A DNA stretch of 64,000 nucleotides from NCBI GenBank assembly GCA_002869065.1, contig PKTR01000002.1:1426001-1490000 (forward strand), given 5' to 3'. Every line of letters starts with the position of its first letter. Positions within the stretch are counted from its first letter, which is position 1. The position numbers and the translations under genes are program-made. The notes below the pieces were generated by a model. That model made no database searches. It was not told where the DNA came from and worked only from the letters and a program-made list of their open reading frames with translations. This document shows, piece by piece, positions 16,883-26,807 of this stretch. The stretch comes from Hyphomicrobiales bacterium. Lineage in GTDB: Bacteria; Pseudomonadota; Alphaproteobacteria; Rhizobiales; Rhodobiaceae.

Positions 16883-19417
16883 TCAGTCGCTCGGCAGCAG
16901 TCGGTCGAGATAGTCGAGTTCGGGGCGGGGCCGGCTGCGATCGTCGAGCCGCCGGCGAAGTTCTTCGAGAATGCGCCGTGCGCGCTGGATATCGATCTCG
17001 TCGGGGATCTTCACCGGCTCGCTGCCGCTAAAGCCGCGATTTCGTCCCAGAGGGTCATTGCCTCCACGGCCCTGCTGTCCGGGCGACATGCCGCCGCGAC
17101 CGTTTCCGCGGCCTTCCGCCATCATCTGGTCGAGCAGCTTGCCGGCGCCCTGCTGCAGCGCGGAGAGCGCGTCGCCCTGATCGCCGACCGCCGGGCCGGG
17201 TTCGCCCTGGCCGAGATTTTCGTCGGCGCCCTGCATCGAACGGTTGGCCTGGCCGAGTTCCTTGCCCGCTTCGACGCCCATCTCGCGCATGCGCTCCAGC
17301 ATCGCCTCGAGCTGTTGCTGTAGCGCCTGCTGGCGTTCACGCAGTCGTTCGAGCGCCTGCTGGCGCTCCTGCTCGGTCATGCCACTTTGGGGATCGCGGT
17401 CGGAGCGCTCGCCGGGCCGGCCCTCGCTGAGGTCGCGCTGATCGAGTTCGAAGGTTTCGTCCATCAGGGCGCGCTGGCGCGCGATCATGTCGCCGAGTTC
17501 CTTCATCATCTGGCTCATCTCGGCGGCGCGCTGGTCCATCGGCCCCTGCTGACCGGTCTCCAGGTTCTCCATCATGCGCTGCATTTCGGCGAGCAATTGC
17601 TGGGCGGCATCGCGAGCGCCGGAGCGGGCCAGTTGGTCGATCTGGTCGAGCATGCGCTCAAGGTCGCGGCGGTCGATCGTCTGGCGATTGGGGTCAAACG
17701 GCGCGGCTTGCTGGGGATTGCTGCGGGCCTGGCGCTGGACGGCGTTAAGGAAGCGGTCGAGGGCGGCGCGCAGATCCTTGGTCAGACGCTTGATCTCTTC
17801 TTCCGAGGCGCCTTCCTCCAGCGCTTTCTTCAGCGCTTCCTGGGCATCGCGCAGTTCGCGGCGGGCGAGCGAGAGGTCGCCGTCCTCGATGGTGAGCGCC
17901 AGCGTCCACAGCAATTCGACCACGTCGCGCAGAGCATCGTCGGTGCTCGCTCGAACCAGCTCGCGATAGGCGAAACGCAGGCCGAGATAGGTGCCGGCAT
18001 CGGGGGTGAAACGCTCGGGCGCGATCATCAGCGCATCGATGGCGGCGACGACGCGGTGGCGATCGCGGGCGTCGAGGGCGAGGATGCGGCGCTGCTCGAC
18101 GAGGGCGCGGGCGAGTGGCTTGGAGAAATGACGTTCGGGCAGCACGAATTCGAGCGGCGTCGAGCGGCCCTCCTGACCAGCGGCATCGCGGGCGGTCAGC
18201 GTCAGGCGCACGGTGCCGCCGGAAAACGGGTGGGCGGAGAGGTCGCGCAGCGTGCGGCCGGTTCCCTCCGGCGCGCCGCGCGCCGGCAGCGCCAGCGGGA
18301 AGGTCGGCGCCTCGAACAGCGGGCGGGCTTGTGGGTCGGCGTCGTCGGCTGCGGCGATCTCCGCCTTTGCAGCGGTGACGCCGAAATCGTCAGTGGCGGA
18401 ATAGGTCAGGGTGAGCGCGCCCGATGCGGTGCTGCCGGGCTCGCCGGCAAGCGCGATCACCGGCGGCGTATCGGGGGTGACGGAAAAGCGCCAGGCGACG
18501 AGCGGCTCGCCGTTGCGGGAGACGTGAACCTCGCCGTCGGTATCGAGCCGAGTGCGAAATTCCTGCCGGTCCGGCGTTTGCGCCGGGGGTGCGGTATCGT
18601 CCGGCTTTCCTTCGGGTTCGAGCCCGGTTTCCTCGCCGTCGACGAGCAGCGTGACGGCGACGGGGTCGCCGCCTTGGGCGCGCGCCACCAGGATGCTGCC
18701 GGCGGGAACGACGATGGCCTCCTCGGCGCCGGCGGCTGTGTCGCCGGTGAGAAACACCGGCGGGCGTCCGGTGTAGGCCGGCGGGTTGACCCATGCGTCG
18801 AGGCGCATCGGGGCGGGGCCCGTGCGCTCGGACGGCGGTGCGTGGAAGGCGTCGCCAAGGCGGGTGAGATAGGCGCCGTTGGCGGTGAACAGCCCGGCAA
18901 AGAGCAGCGCGCCGACGATTGTCCTGAGCGCGAACGGATCGCGGCGGAAGGCCTGCGGGCTCGGGATGCCGGCGACGAGCCGGTCGAGCCTGCGGGCGGC
19001 ATTCTTCCTGTGCGCCTGCCACAGGGCGCGGCTGGCCGCATCCTCGGTGCCGCCGGCCTGATGGTCTTCAAGTGCCGTCAGAGGCCGGTGGGTGAGGCCT
19101 GAGGCTTTCTCCACCCGGGCAAGGCCGGCGCGTCGGTCGGGCCAGGCGATGCCGCCGATCGGGATGAGGCTTGCAACGAAGGCAAGGCCGAACAGGGCAA
19201 CCAGCGTGATGCGCAGCCAGTTGGGGAGAAGGGGCCAGAAGCCGACGAAAGAGAGACCGGCGAAAAGGGCCGCGATGGCAATGGTCAAGGCAAGGTGCGG
19301 CCAGAGCTGTTCCCACAGGAGGGCAAGGCGCGCGCGCAGCACGGCATTGCAGATGCGGCGTTCAAGGGCATTGCCTTCGCCGGTCGTCTCCGTGGCTGTT
19401 TCCTCGTGCCCGCTCAA
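16883..19417 (-). CDS. DUF4175 (TIGR02302) family membrane protein
   Basis: An 844-residue protein of the alphaproteobacteria-specific TIGR02302/DUF4175 family. There are two adjacent hydrophobic helices near residues 37-90 and a third near 165-185, a large middle beta-rich region with Ig-like character, and a C-terminal 300-residue part rich in Gln, Glu, Arg and Met that reads as long coiled coil (about 520-740), then a Gly-rich segment and a conserved end with PDEIDIQRARRILEELRRRLDD. The function is unknown; cell-envelope localisation is likely. It is last in the argH-lysA run. Confidence 0.9.
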   Translation of the reverse strand: MSGHEETATETTGEGNALERRICNAVLRARLALLWEQLWPHLALTIAIAALFAGLSFVGFWPLLPNWLRITLVALFGLAFVASLIPIGGIAWPDRRAGLARVEKASGLTHRPLTALEDHQAGGTEDAASRALWQAHRKNAARRLDRLVAGIPSPQAFRRDPFALRTIVGALLFAGLFTANGAYLTRLGDAFHAPPSERTGPAPMRLDAWVNPPAYTGRPPVFLTGDTAAGAEEAIVVPAGSILVARAQGGDPVAVTLLVDGEETGLEPEGKPDDTAPPAQTPDRQEFRTRLDTDGEVHVSRNGEPLVAWRFSVTPDTPPVIALAGEPGSTASGALTLTYSATDDFGVTAAKAEIAAADDADPQARPLFEAPTFPLALPARGAPEGTGRTLRDLSAHPFSGGTVRLTLTARDAAGQEGRSTPLEFVLPERHFSKPLARALVEQRRILALDARDRHRVVAAIDALMIAPERFTPDAGTYLGLRFAYRELVRASTDDALRDVVELLWTLALTIEDGDLSLARRELRDAQEALKKALEEGASEEEIKRLTKDLRAALDRFLNAVQRQARSNPQQAAPFDPNRQTIDRRDLERMLDQIDQLARSGARDAAQQLLAEMQRMMENLETGQQGPMDQRAAEMSQMMKELGDMIARQRALMDETFELDQRDLSEGRPGERSDRDPQSGMTEQERQQALERLRERQQALQQQLEAMLERMREMGVEAGKELGQANRSMQGADENLGQGEPGPAVGDQGDALSALQQGAGKLLDQMMAEGRGNGRGGMSPGQQGRGGNDPLGRNRGFSGSEPVKIPDEIDIQRARRILEELRRRLDDRSRPRPELDYLDRLLPSD

Positions 19418-19567
19418 GCGCGTGTCATCCTCCGAAAGCTGCTCGCAGCACCAACCGCCCGGCTTGGCCGGGGCGGATGGCGGGTATCGATCCTATCACA
19501 GCGTCCGGATCTGTCCGCAGTAAGGCAGCGGTTTCACACGGGAACGTGAAGCGGTCCGAAAGTGCGA

Positions 19568-20839
19568 TCAGTCGCTGAGCCAGTCGGGGATCGTGTCGAG
19601 GCCGATCAGATCGTCGTAGCTCGCGCGCGGGCGCACCACCGCGAATTGATCGCCATTGACCAGCACTTCGGGCACGAGCAGGCGGCTGTTGTACGTGCAG
19701 GCCTGCACCGCGCCGTAGGCGCCGGCGGAATAGACGGCGATCAGATCGCCCGAGGAAAGCGGCGGCATCGGCCGGTTGTGGCCGAGGAAATCGCCCGTCT
19801 CGCAGACCGGACCGACGATATCGACCGGGCTGAGAGCCGCACCGGCATCGGGCTCCGCCACCGGCTTGATCTCGTGATGGGCCTCGTAGAGCGTCGGGCG
19901 GATCAGGTCGTTCATCGCGGCATCGACGATGAGGAAGGTCTTGTGGGCTTCCTTCTTGACGTAGATGACCGAGGTGACGAGCAGGCCGGCATTGCCGGCG
20001 ATCAGGCGTCCGGGCTCGAAATAGACGTGGCAGTCGAGCTTTTCGACGTGCTTCCTGACCACTTCGGCGTAGGCCTGCGGATGCGGCGGCGGTTCGTTGT
20101 TGTGCAGATAGGGGATGCCGAGGCCGCCGCCGAGGTCGACATGGCTGATGGCATGACCATCGGCGCGCAACTGGCCGATCAACTCGCCAAGGCGCGAGAA
20201 GGCGGCGTCGAAGGGGCCGAGCTCGGTGATCTGCGAGCCGATATGCATGTCGATGCCGATCACCGCGATGCTCGGCAGTGCGGCGGCGCGGGCATAGATT
20301 TCGCGCGCCCGTATCCACGGAATGCCGAACTTGGTCTCGGCCGAACCGGTGTCGATCTTGGCGTGGGTGCCGGAGCGGACGTCCGGGTTGATGCGGAACG
20401 AGACCGGTGCGGTGACGCCCTTGCCGGCGGCAACGGCGGACAGCAGTTCCAGTGCCGGTTCGGATTCGACGTTGAAACAGCCGATGCCGGCATCGAGCGC
20501 GAAGGCCATTTCGCCGGCGGTCTTGCCGACACCGGAGAACATGATCTTGTCGGCGGGAATGCCGGCGGCGAGCGCGCGTCGCAGCTCGCCCTCCGAGACC
20601 ACGTCGGCGCCGGCGCCCTGACGCGCCAGCGTCTTCAGCACGGCCTGGTTCGAGTTCGCCTTCATCGCATAGCAGACGGTGACCGGCAGGCCATCGAAGG
20701 CGTCGCGGAAGATGCGGTAATGGTGTTCGAGGGTCGCGGCCGAATAGACGTAGAACGGCGTGCCGACGGTCGCGGCGATATCGGCAATCGCCACGCCTTC
20801 GGCGTGGAGCTGGCCGTCACGGAAAGCAAAATGATGCAC
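19568..20839 (-). CDS. lysA: Diaminopimelate decarboxylase
   Basis: PLP enzyme for the last step of lysine synthesis (meso-diaminopimelate to lysine plus CO2). In 423 residues there is the PLP lysine in VCYAMKANSN, HIGSQI, the glycine-rich phosphate loop DLGGGLGIPY, EPGRLIAGNAG, and the substrate-binding GPVCETGDFL cysteine motif. The start is GTG at 20839, which lies 12 bases after the stop of the small lipoprotein gene. Length is normal for the family. Confidence 0.98.
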   Translation of the reverse strand: MHHFAFRDGQLHAEGVAIADIAATVGTPFYVYSAATLEHHYRIFRDAFDGLPVTVCYAMKANSNQAVLKTLARQGAGADVVSEGELRRALAAGIPADKIMFSGVGKTAGEMAFALDAGIGCFNVESEPALELLSAVAAGKGVTAPVSFRINPDVRSGTHAKIDTGSAETKFGIPWIRAREIYARAAALPSIAVIGIDMHIGSQITELGPFDAAFSRLGELIGQLRADGHAISHVDLGGGLGIPYLHNNEPPPHPQAYAEVVRKHVEKLDCHVYFEPGRLIAGNAGLLVTSVIYVKKEAHKTFLIVDAAMNDLIRPTLYEAHHEIKPVAEPDAGAALSPVDIVGPVCETGDFLGHNRPMPPLSSGDLIAVYSAGAYGAVQACTYNSRLLVPEVLVNGDQFAVVRPRASYDDLIGLDTIPDWLSD

Positions 20840-20851
20840 GTGGGATGTCCG

Positions 20852-21058
20852 TCAAAGCAGAGGGTCGAGGACGAAGGGGCGTTCGGGAACGGTCGGGCCT
20901 TTGCGCGTTTTCACCATCGGGTATTCCGCCTGCTGCGCAGCAGCGGCTTCGGGCGGACGTTCGAGCGAGCCGCGCCGTCCGCAGGCGGACAGGCCGGCGC
21001 CGAGCGCGACGATCACGGTGACGGTCGCAAGGATGGACCAAAGATTGCGGCTACGCAC
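20852..21058 (-). CDS. Small LptM-like lipoprotein
   Basis: A 68-residue lipoprotein. Residues 5-25 are a signal peptide ending in the lipobox LSAC (23-26), so the mature protein starts at Cys26 with CGRRG followed by a proline- and alanine-rich tail and a conserved-looking RPFVLDPLL end. A small lipoprotein (YifL/LptM type) just upstream of lysA is a common proteobacterial arrangement; LptM helps LptD oxidation in E. coli. GTG at 21058 is preceded by AAGGAG, an ideal ribosome site. Its role here is inferred. Confidence 0.85.
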   Translation of the reverse strand: MRSRNLWSILATVTVIVALGAGLSACGRRGSLERPPEAAAAQQAEYPMVKTRKGPTVPERPFVLDPLL

Positions 21059-21189
21059 CGGTAACTCCTTTTGCCTCGAACGCCCTGTGGCGCGCACAGC
21101 GTGTTCCTAACATGGCATGATCTCGGCGGCGAGGCGAGTTCGATCAGCGGCGCGCTGCCGCCCGTTCGGTTTTCCGGGGTGAGGGCGGA

Positions 21190-22749
21190 TCAGGCGGTGC
21201 CGCCCGGCCTGCCGCCGCCACCCGGCCTGCCGCCGCCACCTTGCTGGCCCGCTCCGGGCTTGCGGTTGCCGGCTCTACCGGGGCCGCCCTTGCCGGGACC
21301 GGCATTGCCTTTGCCAGCACCGGGGTTGCCCTTGCCGCCTGCCGCACCCTTGCCAGCCTGCTCCCTTTCGAGGAGCCGCAGCCAGCGGCGCGCGGTCTGG
21401 CGGACATTCTGCGGCGCGGTGCCGCCGAAGCTGGTGCGCGACCTCACCGAATTGATGACCGACAACACCGAGAAAACGTCATCGGTGATGCGGTCGTCGA
21501 CCGCCTTCATGTCGGCAAGCGGCAGCTTCTCCAGCGAAACCTTGGCTTCGGCCGCCTTGGCGACGATCTGACCGGTGACGTGATGGGCTTCGCGGAACGG
21601 CATGCCGATCACCCGCACCAGCCAGTCGGCGAGATCGGTGGCGGTGGCGTAGCCCTCACGCTGGTCGGCCATGGCACGCATAGCCTCGGTGTTGGCCTGC
21701 ATATCCTCGACCATGCCTGTCATGGCGGCAAGGCTGAGACTCAAGCTTTCGAGTGCGTCGAAGACCTGTTCCTTGTCTTCCTGCATGTCCTTGGAATAGG
21801 CGAGCGGCAGGCCCTTCATGACGGTGAGCAGCGCGATCAGACCGCCATTGATGCGGCCGGTCTTGGCGCGTACCAGCTCGGCGGCGTCCGGGTTGCGCTT
21901 CTGCGGCATGATCGAGGAGCCGGTGGTGAACTTGTCGCTCAGCGACACGAAGCTGAAGCCGCCGGAGCACCACACGACGATTTCCTCGGCCATGCGCGAC
22001 AGGTGCGAGGCTGAAATCGACGCGGCCGCCATGGCCTCGATCGCATAGTCGCGGTCGGACACGGAATCCAGCGAATTGGCCGTCGGACGGTCGAAGCGCA
22101 GCGCCCGCGCTGTCATGTCGCGGTCGATCGGGAAGGACGTTCCGGCAAGCGCCGCGGCGCCGAGCGGGCACTCGTTGAGCCGCTTGCGGGCGTCGACGAA
22201 GCGGCTGCGGTCGCGGCCGAACATTTCGACATAGGCCATCAGATGATGGCCGAAGGTGACCGGCTGGGCGATCTGCAGATGGGTGAAGCCCGGCATCACG
22301 GCGTCGGCGTTTTTCTCGGCCTTTTCCGCCAAGGCCTTCATCAGCTTGGTGAGCTGGCCCTCGATCACGTCGATCATGTCGCGGACCCACAGCTTGAGGT
22401 CCGTCGCCACCTGGTCATTGCGCGAGCGCGCGGTATGTAACCTACCGGCGGAGGTTCCGACCAGTTCGGCCAGCCGCGCCTCGATGTTCATGTGGATGTC
22501 TTCAAGATCTCGCGAGAAGGTGAAATTGCCGCTTTCGATCTCTTGCAAAATCGTGTCGAGACCGTGCAGAACCTTCTGGGCATCGTCGCTGGCGACGATA
22601 CCTTTCGCCTCGAGCATGATCATGTGGGCCATCGAGCCGGTGATGTCCTGCACGTAGAGCTTCTGGTCGAAGTCGATGGAGGCGTTGATCTCCTGCAGAA
22701 TGGCGTCCGGGCTCTCTGCGAACCGGCCGCCCCACATGGTGTTGCTCAT
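21190..22749 (-). CDS. argH: Argininosuccinate lyase with a glycine-rich C-terminal extension
   Basis: Cleaves argininosuccinate to arginine and fumarate. The signature [12 protein letters not shown] is present, along with the N-terminal [26 protein letters not shown] and [13 protein letters not shown] at 22749 follows AAGGGGATAG. The enzyme fold ends near residue 465; about 53 further residues are made almost only of Gly, Pro, Lys, Ala and Arg, making 519 in total against about 460 normally. The tail is encoded partly by an exact 18-base tandem repeat near 21200-21240. The gene diverges from tlpA with only 29 bases between start codons. Confidence 0.97.
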   Translation of the reverse strand: MSNTMWGGRFAESPDAILQEINASIDFDQKLYVQDITGSMAHMIMLEAKGIVASDDAQKVLHGLDTILQEIESGNFTFSRDLEDIHMNIEARLAELVGTSAGRLHTARSRNDQVATDLKLWVRDMIDVIEGQLTKLMKALAEKAEKNADAVMPGFTHLQIAQPVTFGHHLMAYVEMFGRDRSRFVDARKRLNECPLGAAALAGTSFPIDRDMTARALRFDRPTANSLDSVSDRDYAIEAMAAASISASHLSRMAEEIVVWCSGGFSFVSLSDKFTTGSSIMPQKRNPDAAELVRAKTGRINGGLIALLTVMKGLPLAYSKDMQEDKEQVFDALESLSLSLAAMTGMVEDMQANTEAMRAMADQREGYATATDLADWLVRVIGMPFREAHHVTGQIVAKAAEAKVSLEKLPLADMKAVDDRITDDVFSVLSVINSVRSRTSFGGTAPQNVRQTARRWLRLLEREQAGKGAAGGKGNPGAGKGNAGPGKGGPGRAGNRKPGAGQQGGGGRPGGGGRPGGTA

Positions 22750-22778
22750 ATCTATCCCCTTCGGAGGCCTTTTCGACG

Positions 22779-23444
22779 ATGACCAAGGCATCGACCCCGC
22801 GCTCGAAGACACGCCGTGTCGTTTTCCTGGCTGCCGTCGCCGGCGCGATTGCCGGCCTTGTGGCGGTAATACTGGTTCGCGGATTGCCAGGCAACGGTCA
22901 AGGGGCTCTGGCTGCCTGCGCCGATACGCGCGCGCTGGTCGAAGCGGTCAAGCCGCTGCGTGGCGGTGAGGTGGCCAACTTCCTGCCGAGCGAGCAGCCG
23001 ATCAGCGTCGCGGACCTGGTGTTCGTCGATGAGTCCGGCGCCGAGCGCAAGATGACCGACTACGCTGGCGAGACGGTACTGCTCAATCTGTGGGCGACGT
23101 GGTGCGCGCCGTGCCGCAAGGAAATGCCGGCGCTCGACCGGCTGCAGGCCGAGCTCGGCAGTGAGAAGTTTTCCGTCGTCACTGTCAATATCGACCGGCG
23201 CAATTCGGAGCGGGCGAAGAAGTTCTTCAAGGATATCAACATCGAGAATCTGGCCTTCTTCGCCGACCCGACGATGACGCTGTTCGAGACGCTGAAATCG
23301 CGCGGGCGGGCGATCGGCATGCCGACGACGATGCTGATCGACGGCAAGGGCTGCGTGATCGGCACCATGCACGGCGCGGCGGAATGGGATTCCGAGGACG
23401 CGGTGAAGCTGATCAAAACCGCGCTTGGGGCTGCTGGAGAATAG
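22779..23444 (+). CDS. TlpA-type thiol:disulfide interchange protein
   Basis: A 221-residue thioredoxin-fold protein anchored by an N-terminal membrane helix (about 13-34) with the redox domain in the periplasm. The active site is WCAPC, with the CxxC cysteines at 109 and 112, and the cis-proline is in GMPTTMLID. This matches rhizobial TlpA, needed for maturation of cytochrome oxidase and reduction of periplasmic disulfides. GGAGG lies upstream of the ATG. A monooxygenase-like gene follows at 4 bases. The argH-tlpA divergent order is common in Rhizobiales. Confidence 0.95.
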   Translation: MTKASTPRSKTRRVVFLAAVAGAIAGLVAVILVRGLPGNGQGALAACADTRALVEAVKPLRGGEVANFLPSEQPISVADLVFVDESGAERKMTDYAGETVLLNLWATWCAPCRKEMPALDRLQAELGSEKFSVVTVNIDRRNSERAKKFFKDINIENLAFFADPTMTLFETLKSRGRAIGMPTTMLIDGKGCVIGTMHGAAEWDSEDAVKLIKTALGAAGE

Positions 23445-23448
23445 CCCG

Positions 23449-23793
23449 ATGATCATGGTCATCTTCGAGGTCTGGCCCAAAGAAGGCTGCCGCGAGGCCT
23501 ATCTCGACATCGCCGCCGAGCTGCGCCCGTTGCTGCAGACCATCGACGGGTTCATCTCGGTGGAGCGCTTCGAGAGCCTGAACGAGCCGGGCAAGATGCT
23601 GTCGATCTCCGTGTTTCGCGACGAGGCAGCGCTCGATGAGTGGCGCAAGGTCGAACAACACCGGGTTGCGCAGGCAAAGGGCCGCTCGGAGCTGTTTGCC
23701 GACTACCGCATCCGCATCGCCGGGGTCGTGCGCGACTACGGCATGGGCGAACGCGACGGCGCACCGGACGACAGCCGCGCCCGGCACGGCTGA
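23449..23793 (+). CDS. Antibiotic biosynthesis monooxygenase-type (ABM) domain protein
   Basis: A 114-residue dimeric ferredoxin-like fold protein: VIFEVWPKEGCREAYLDIAAELRPLL, then GFISVERFES, SISVFRDEAALDEWR and a late FADYRIRIAGVVRDYG. The family includes quinol monooxygenases and heme-degrading IsdG types, but most members are unassigned. The ATG at 23449 is 4 bases after the tlpA stop, so the two are probably translated from one mRNA. No cofactor or substrate can be inferred. Confidence 0.88.
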   Translation: MIMVIFEVWPKEGCREAYLDIAAELRPLLQTIDGFISVERFESLNEPGKMLSISVFRDEAALDEWRKVEQHRVAQAKGRSELFADYRIRIAGVVRDYGMGERDGAPDDSRARHG

Positions 23794-23815
23794 GGCGGCT
23801 TCCCACCTGCAATCG

Positions 23816-24769
23816 CTATTCGGCAGCGTCGTCCTTCGGCGCGGTGTGGCCGTGCTTGCGGCCGAAATCCGGTATGTCGGTTTCCTGGCCGGCATCGATG
23901 ATGCCGCGGCGGATGGCGCGGGTGCGGGTGAACAGGTCGAACAGCTTGTCGCCCTGACCCCAGCGGATCGCCCGCTGCAGCGCGATCAGATCCTCGGTGA
24001 AACGCCCGAGCACCTCGATCACCGCCTCGCGGTTGTTGAGGAAGACGTCGCGCCACATGGTCGGATCGGAGGCCGCGATGCGGGTGAAGTCGCGGAAACC
24101 GCCGGCCGAGAATTTCATCACTTCCGATTTCGTCACCGTTTCCAGATCGTCGGCGGTGCCGACAATGTTGTAGGCGATAAGGTGCGGCACGTGGCTGGTG
24201 ACGGCAAGCACCAGGTCGTGGTGTTCCGGTGTCATGACCTCGACGTACGACCCGAGACCTTCCCAGAAGGCCTGGACCTTTTCGGTCGCCGCCGGGTCGG
24301 TGCCCTCGGGTGGGGTCAGGATGCACCAGCGCTGTTCGAACAGTTCGGCAAAGCCGGCGTCGGGACCGGACTGTTCGGTGCCGGCGACCGGGTGGGCGGG
24401 CACGAAATGCACGCCCGACGGCAGATGCGGCTGCATCTGCGCGACGACGGATCCTTTGACCGAGCCGACGTCGGAGACGATCGCGCCGGGCTTCAGCGAG
24501 CCGGCGATGGCGCGCGCAACCGCACCGCAGGCGCCGACCGGCACGCAGGCGATGACGAAGTCAGCATCGGCGGCGGCCTCGGCCGCATCCGTGTGATAGC
24601 TGTCGCCGAGGCCGAGTTCTTCGGCGCGCGCGAGTGTTTCGGCACGCCGTGTGCTGATCGCGATGTGGTTCGCGAGTCCCTTCAGGCGCGTGGCGTGGGC
24701 GATCGAGGAACCGATCAGGCCGATGCCGATCAGTGCGATCCTGTCGAATACCGATACCGGTTCGGCCAT
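23816..24769 (-). CDS. Prephenate/arogenate dehydrogenase
   Basis: TyrA-family NAD(P)-dependent dehydrogenase for tyrosine synthesis, 317 residues. It has the Rossmann IALIGIGLIGSSIA near residue 12, DVGSVKG, HFVPAHPVAGTEQSG with the catalytic histidine, and SHVPHLIAYN. Whether prephenate, arogenate or both are used (cyclohexadienyl) cannot be told. ATG at 24769 is preferred; a GTG two codons upstream is possible. It is the third gene of the chorismate mutase-hisC-tyrA run, 29 bases after hisC. Confidence 0.95.
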   Translation of the reverse strand: MAEPVSVFDRIALIGIGLIGSSIAHATRLKGLANHIAISTRRAETLARAEELGLGDSYHTDAAEAAADADFVIACVPVGACGAVARAIAGSLKPGAIVSDVGSVKGSVVAQMQPHLPSGVHFVPAHPVAGTEQSGPDAGFAELFEQRWCILTPPEGTDPAATEKVQAFWEGLGSYVEVMTPEHHDLVLAVTSHVPHLIAYNIVGTADDLETVTKSEVMKFSAGGFRDFTRIAASDPTMWRDVFLNNREAVIEVLGRFTEDLIALQRAIRWGQGDKLFDLFTRTRAIRRGIIDAGQETDIPDFGRKHGHTAPKDDAAE

Positions 24770-24798
24770 AGTCACAGATGTCCTAATTCTCGGCGGCT

Positions 24799-25899
24799 CT
24801 ATGCGGCCATGAAGCGGGTCAGCGCGTCGATGACGGCGCGGTTGGCCTCTTCCGAGCCGATGGTCATGCGCAACGCGTTCGGCAGGCCGTAGTTTCCAAC
24901 CGCGCGTAACACGATGCCCTGGCTTTGCAGGAAGTCGTCGGCTTCGGCCGCCGTCTTGCCGGTTTCTTCAGGGAAATGCACCAGCAGGAAGTTGCCGACG
25001 CTCGGCGTCACGGTGAGGCCGAGGCCGACAAGTTTGTCGGTGCACCAGGGCAGCCATTCGGCGTTGAACTCGGCCGCCTTCTCGGTGAAAGCGCGATCAC
25101 GCACGGCGGCAATGCCGGCGGCAATCGCCGGGGCGCCGACATTGAACGGGCCTCGGATGCGGTTCAGCGCGTCGATGATGGCGGCCGGACCGTAGCCCCA
25201 GCCGAGACGCAGCGCGGCAAGGCCGTAAATCTTCGAGAAGGTGCGCGTCATGATGACGTTCTCGGCTGAGCCGGCGAGTTCTATGCCCGCTTCGTAATCG
25301 TTGCGGCGGACATATTCGGCGTAGGCCGCATCGAGCACCAGGAGCACCGAGCCCGGGAGGCCGGCATGCAGGCGGCGGATCTCCTCGAACGGCAGATAGG
25401 TGCCGGTCGGGTTGTTCGGATTGGCGACGAAGACGACCTTGGTGCGCTCGGTCACGCGCTCAAGGATGGCGTCGACGTCGGTGGTGAGATCCTTTTCCGG
25501 TGCGACGACGGGCGTGCCGCCGGCACCCCTGATGGCGATCGGATAGACGAGGAAACCGTGCTCGGCGTAGATCGCCTCGTCGCCGGGGCCGATATAGGCC
25601 TGCGCAATCAGGTTGAGGATTTCGTCCGAGCCGGCGCCGCAGATGAGGCGGGTCGGATTGAGGCCGTAAACGTCGCCGATCGCTTCGCGCAGCGCGGTCG
25701 AGGCGCCGTCGGGATAGAGCTCGAGGTGGTCGGCCACGTCGCGATAGGCGTCGATGGCCGCAGGGCTAGCGCCGAGCGGGGTTTCGTTCGAGGACAGCTT
25801 GAACAGCTTGCTGCCGCCGGTCGCCTTCGACTTGCCGGGCACATAAGGCGCGATGTCGAGAACGCCGGGACGGGGAACGGGGCGGGCGGTATCACTCAT
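24799..25899 (-). CDS. hisC: Histidinol-phosphate aminotransferase (HisC-type)
   Basis: Class I/II PLP aminotransferase of 366 residues. It has [11 protein letters not shown] at the N-terminus, [19 protein letters not shown], and the PLP lysine in [19 protein letters not shown]. HisC enzymes can also transaminate aromatic keto acids. Its place between chorismate mutase and tyrA suggests use in tyrosine and phenylalanine synthesis as well as, or instead of, histidine synthesis (inference). It starts 41 bases after the chorismate mutase stop. Confidence 0.95.
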   Translation of the reverse strand: MSDTARPVPRPGVLDIAPYVPGKSKATGGSKLFKLSSNETPLGASPAAIDAYRDVADHLELYPDGASTALREAIGDVYGLNPTRLICGAGSDEILNLIAQAYIGPGDEAIYAEHGFLVYPIAIRGAGGTPVVAPEKDLTTDVDAILERVTERTKVVFVANPNNPTGTYLPFEEIRRLHAGLPGSVLLVLDAAYAEYVRRNDYEAGIELAGSAENVIMTRTFSKIYGLAALRLGWGYGPAAIIDALNRIRGPFNVGAPAIAAGIAAVRDRAFTEKAAEFNAEWLPWCTDKLVGLGLTVTPSVGNFLLVHFPEETGKTAAEADDFLQSQGIVLRAVGNYGLPNALRMTIGSEEANRAVIDALTRFMAA

Positions 25900-25940
25900 T
25901 TCGGGTCATGCTCCAGGACCGGCGGACAGTGCCGGTACAG

Positions 25941-26807
25941 TTACTCTTTGTCTGTTTCGATGCGCATGGGCGAAGAATAGCCGCCGGCAGGACGCAGGCC
26001 GGTTTCGGATCCCGCGTCGGCGAGCAGATCGGCGATGGTGTCCGGCTCGAGCGTCTTCGGCGCGGCGATCAGCGCGTCGGTGCGGCCATTGGCGCTATGG
26101 GTCGCGAGGATTTCGATCTCGAGGGCGGCAAACCCTTCGGCGATGTCGGCATCGTCTGACCAGTCGGTCGCCCAGCACAGGCGGTCGGGGTCGGACTGTT
26201 CGTCGAGCGGGTTCGAGACGACGACCATCGGTGTTGCCGCCGCCCGACCGTCCATTTCGAAGAACGGCGTGCGGGCGATGATGCGCGGGCCGGCCGGATC
26301 GGTCAGCGCGGTCCACCACGGGCTCGCTGCTTCGCCGAGGCCGACATAACCGAGATCGGAGCGCGAGGCGGCGACCGCCGAGATCGCGCTCGCTGCGTCG
26401 GGCTGGTCGGTGTGCGGCACCGAGAAACCGAAATAGAAGCGCAGGCTGTCATAGGCCGGGGCGACGCCGATGCCGGTGTCGAGATGGATGCCATAGGGCG
26501 CCTGCAGATAGGTGAAGGTCGAGATGATCTCGCGCCACATATGCTCGACCGTGGTCAGCGGCAGGCTGCCATGGTGGCGCTCGGCGAAGCGGTACATCAT
26601 GTCGGCCTCGCGGCGCGGCCGGAAGGCGACGCCGGTGTGGTCGGCGCGCTTGACCTTGATCAGCGAGTCGATGATCGAGGAGCGCTCGATCAGGCGGTCG
26701 TGGATTTCGCGGTCGAGGGCATCGATCCGCGTGCGGATTTCGGCCAGTCCCGCAGGAGCGGAACCGCCGGCTTTCGGATCGATCGGCTTGTCGCTCTCGT
26801 CGGTCAT
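25941..26807 (-). CDS. Chorismate mutase (AroQ type) with an extra C-terminal domain
   Basis: Converts chorismate to prephenate. Residues about 22-105 form an AroQ helical domain (IRTRIDALDREIHDRLIERSS, KVKRADHTG, FRPRREADM). Residues 110-288 form a second region with GVAPAYDSLRFYFGFSVPH that looks like a ligand-binding or prephenate dehydratase-like fold but lacks an obvious dehydratase TRF motif. Long AroQ proteins of this type occur in Rhizobiales. ATG at 26807 is the first gene of the aromatic run; its start overlaps the stop of a possible 33-codon leader. Confidence 0.92.
   Translation of the reverse strand: MTDESDKPIDPKAGGSAPAGLAEIRTRIDALDREIHDRLIERSSIIDSLIKVKRADHTGVAFRPRREADMMYRFAERHHGSLPLTTVEHMWREIISTFTYLQAPYGIHLDTGIGVAPAYDSLRFYFGFSVPHTDQPDAASAISAVAASRSDLGYVGLGEAASPWWTALTDPAGPRIIARTPFFEMDGRAAATPMVVVSNPLDEQSDPDRLCWATDWSDDADIAEGFAALEIEILATHSANGRTDALIAAPKTLEPDTIADLLADAGSETGLRPAGGYSSPMRIETDKE

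Noticed and set aside
17387-19102. A 571-codon forward frame opposite the DUF4175 gene
   Set aside because: Long but antisense to a recognisable family; no start signal and shadow-type composition.
19562-21064. A 500-codon forward frame opposite lysA and the lipoprotein gene
   Set aside because: It spans two well-supported reverse genes and shows no recognisable protein.
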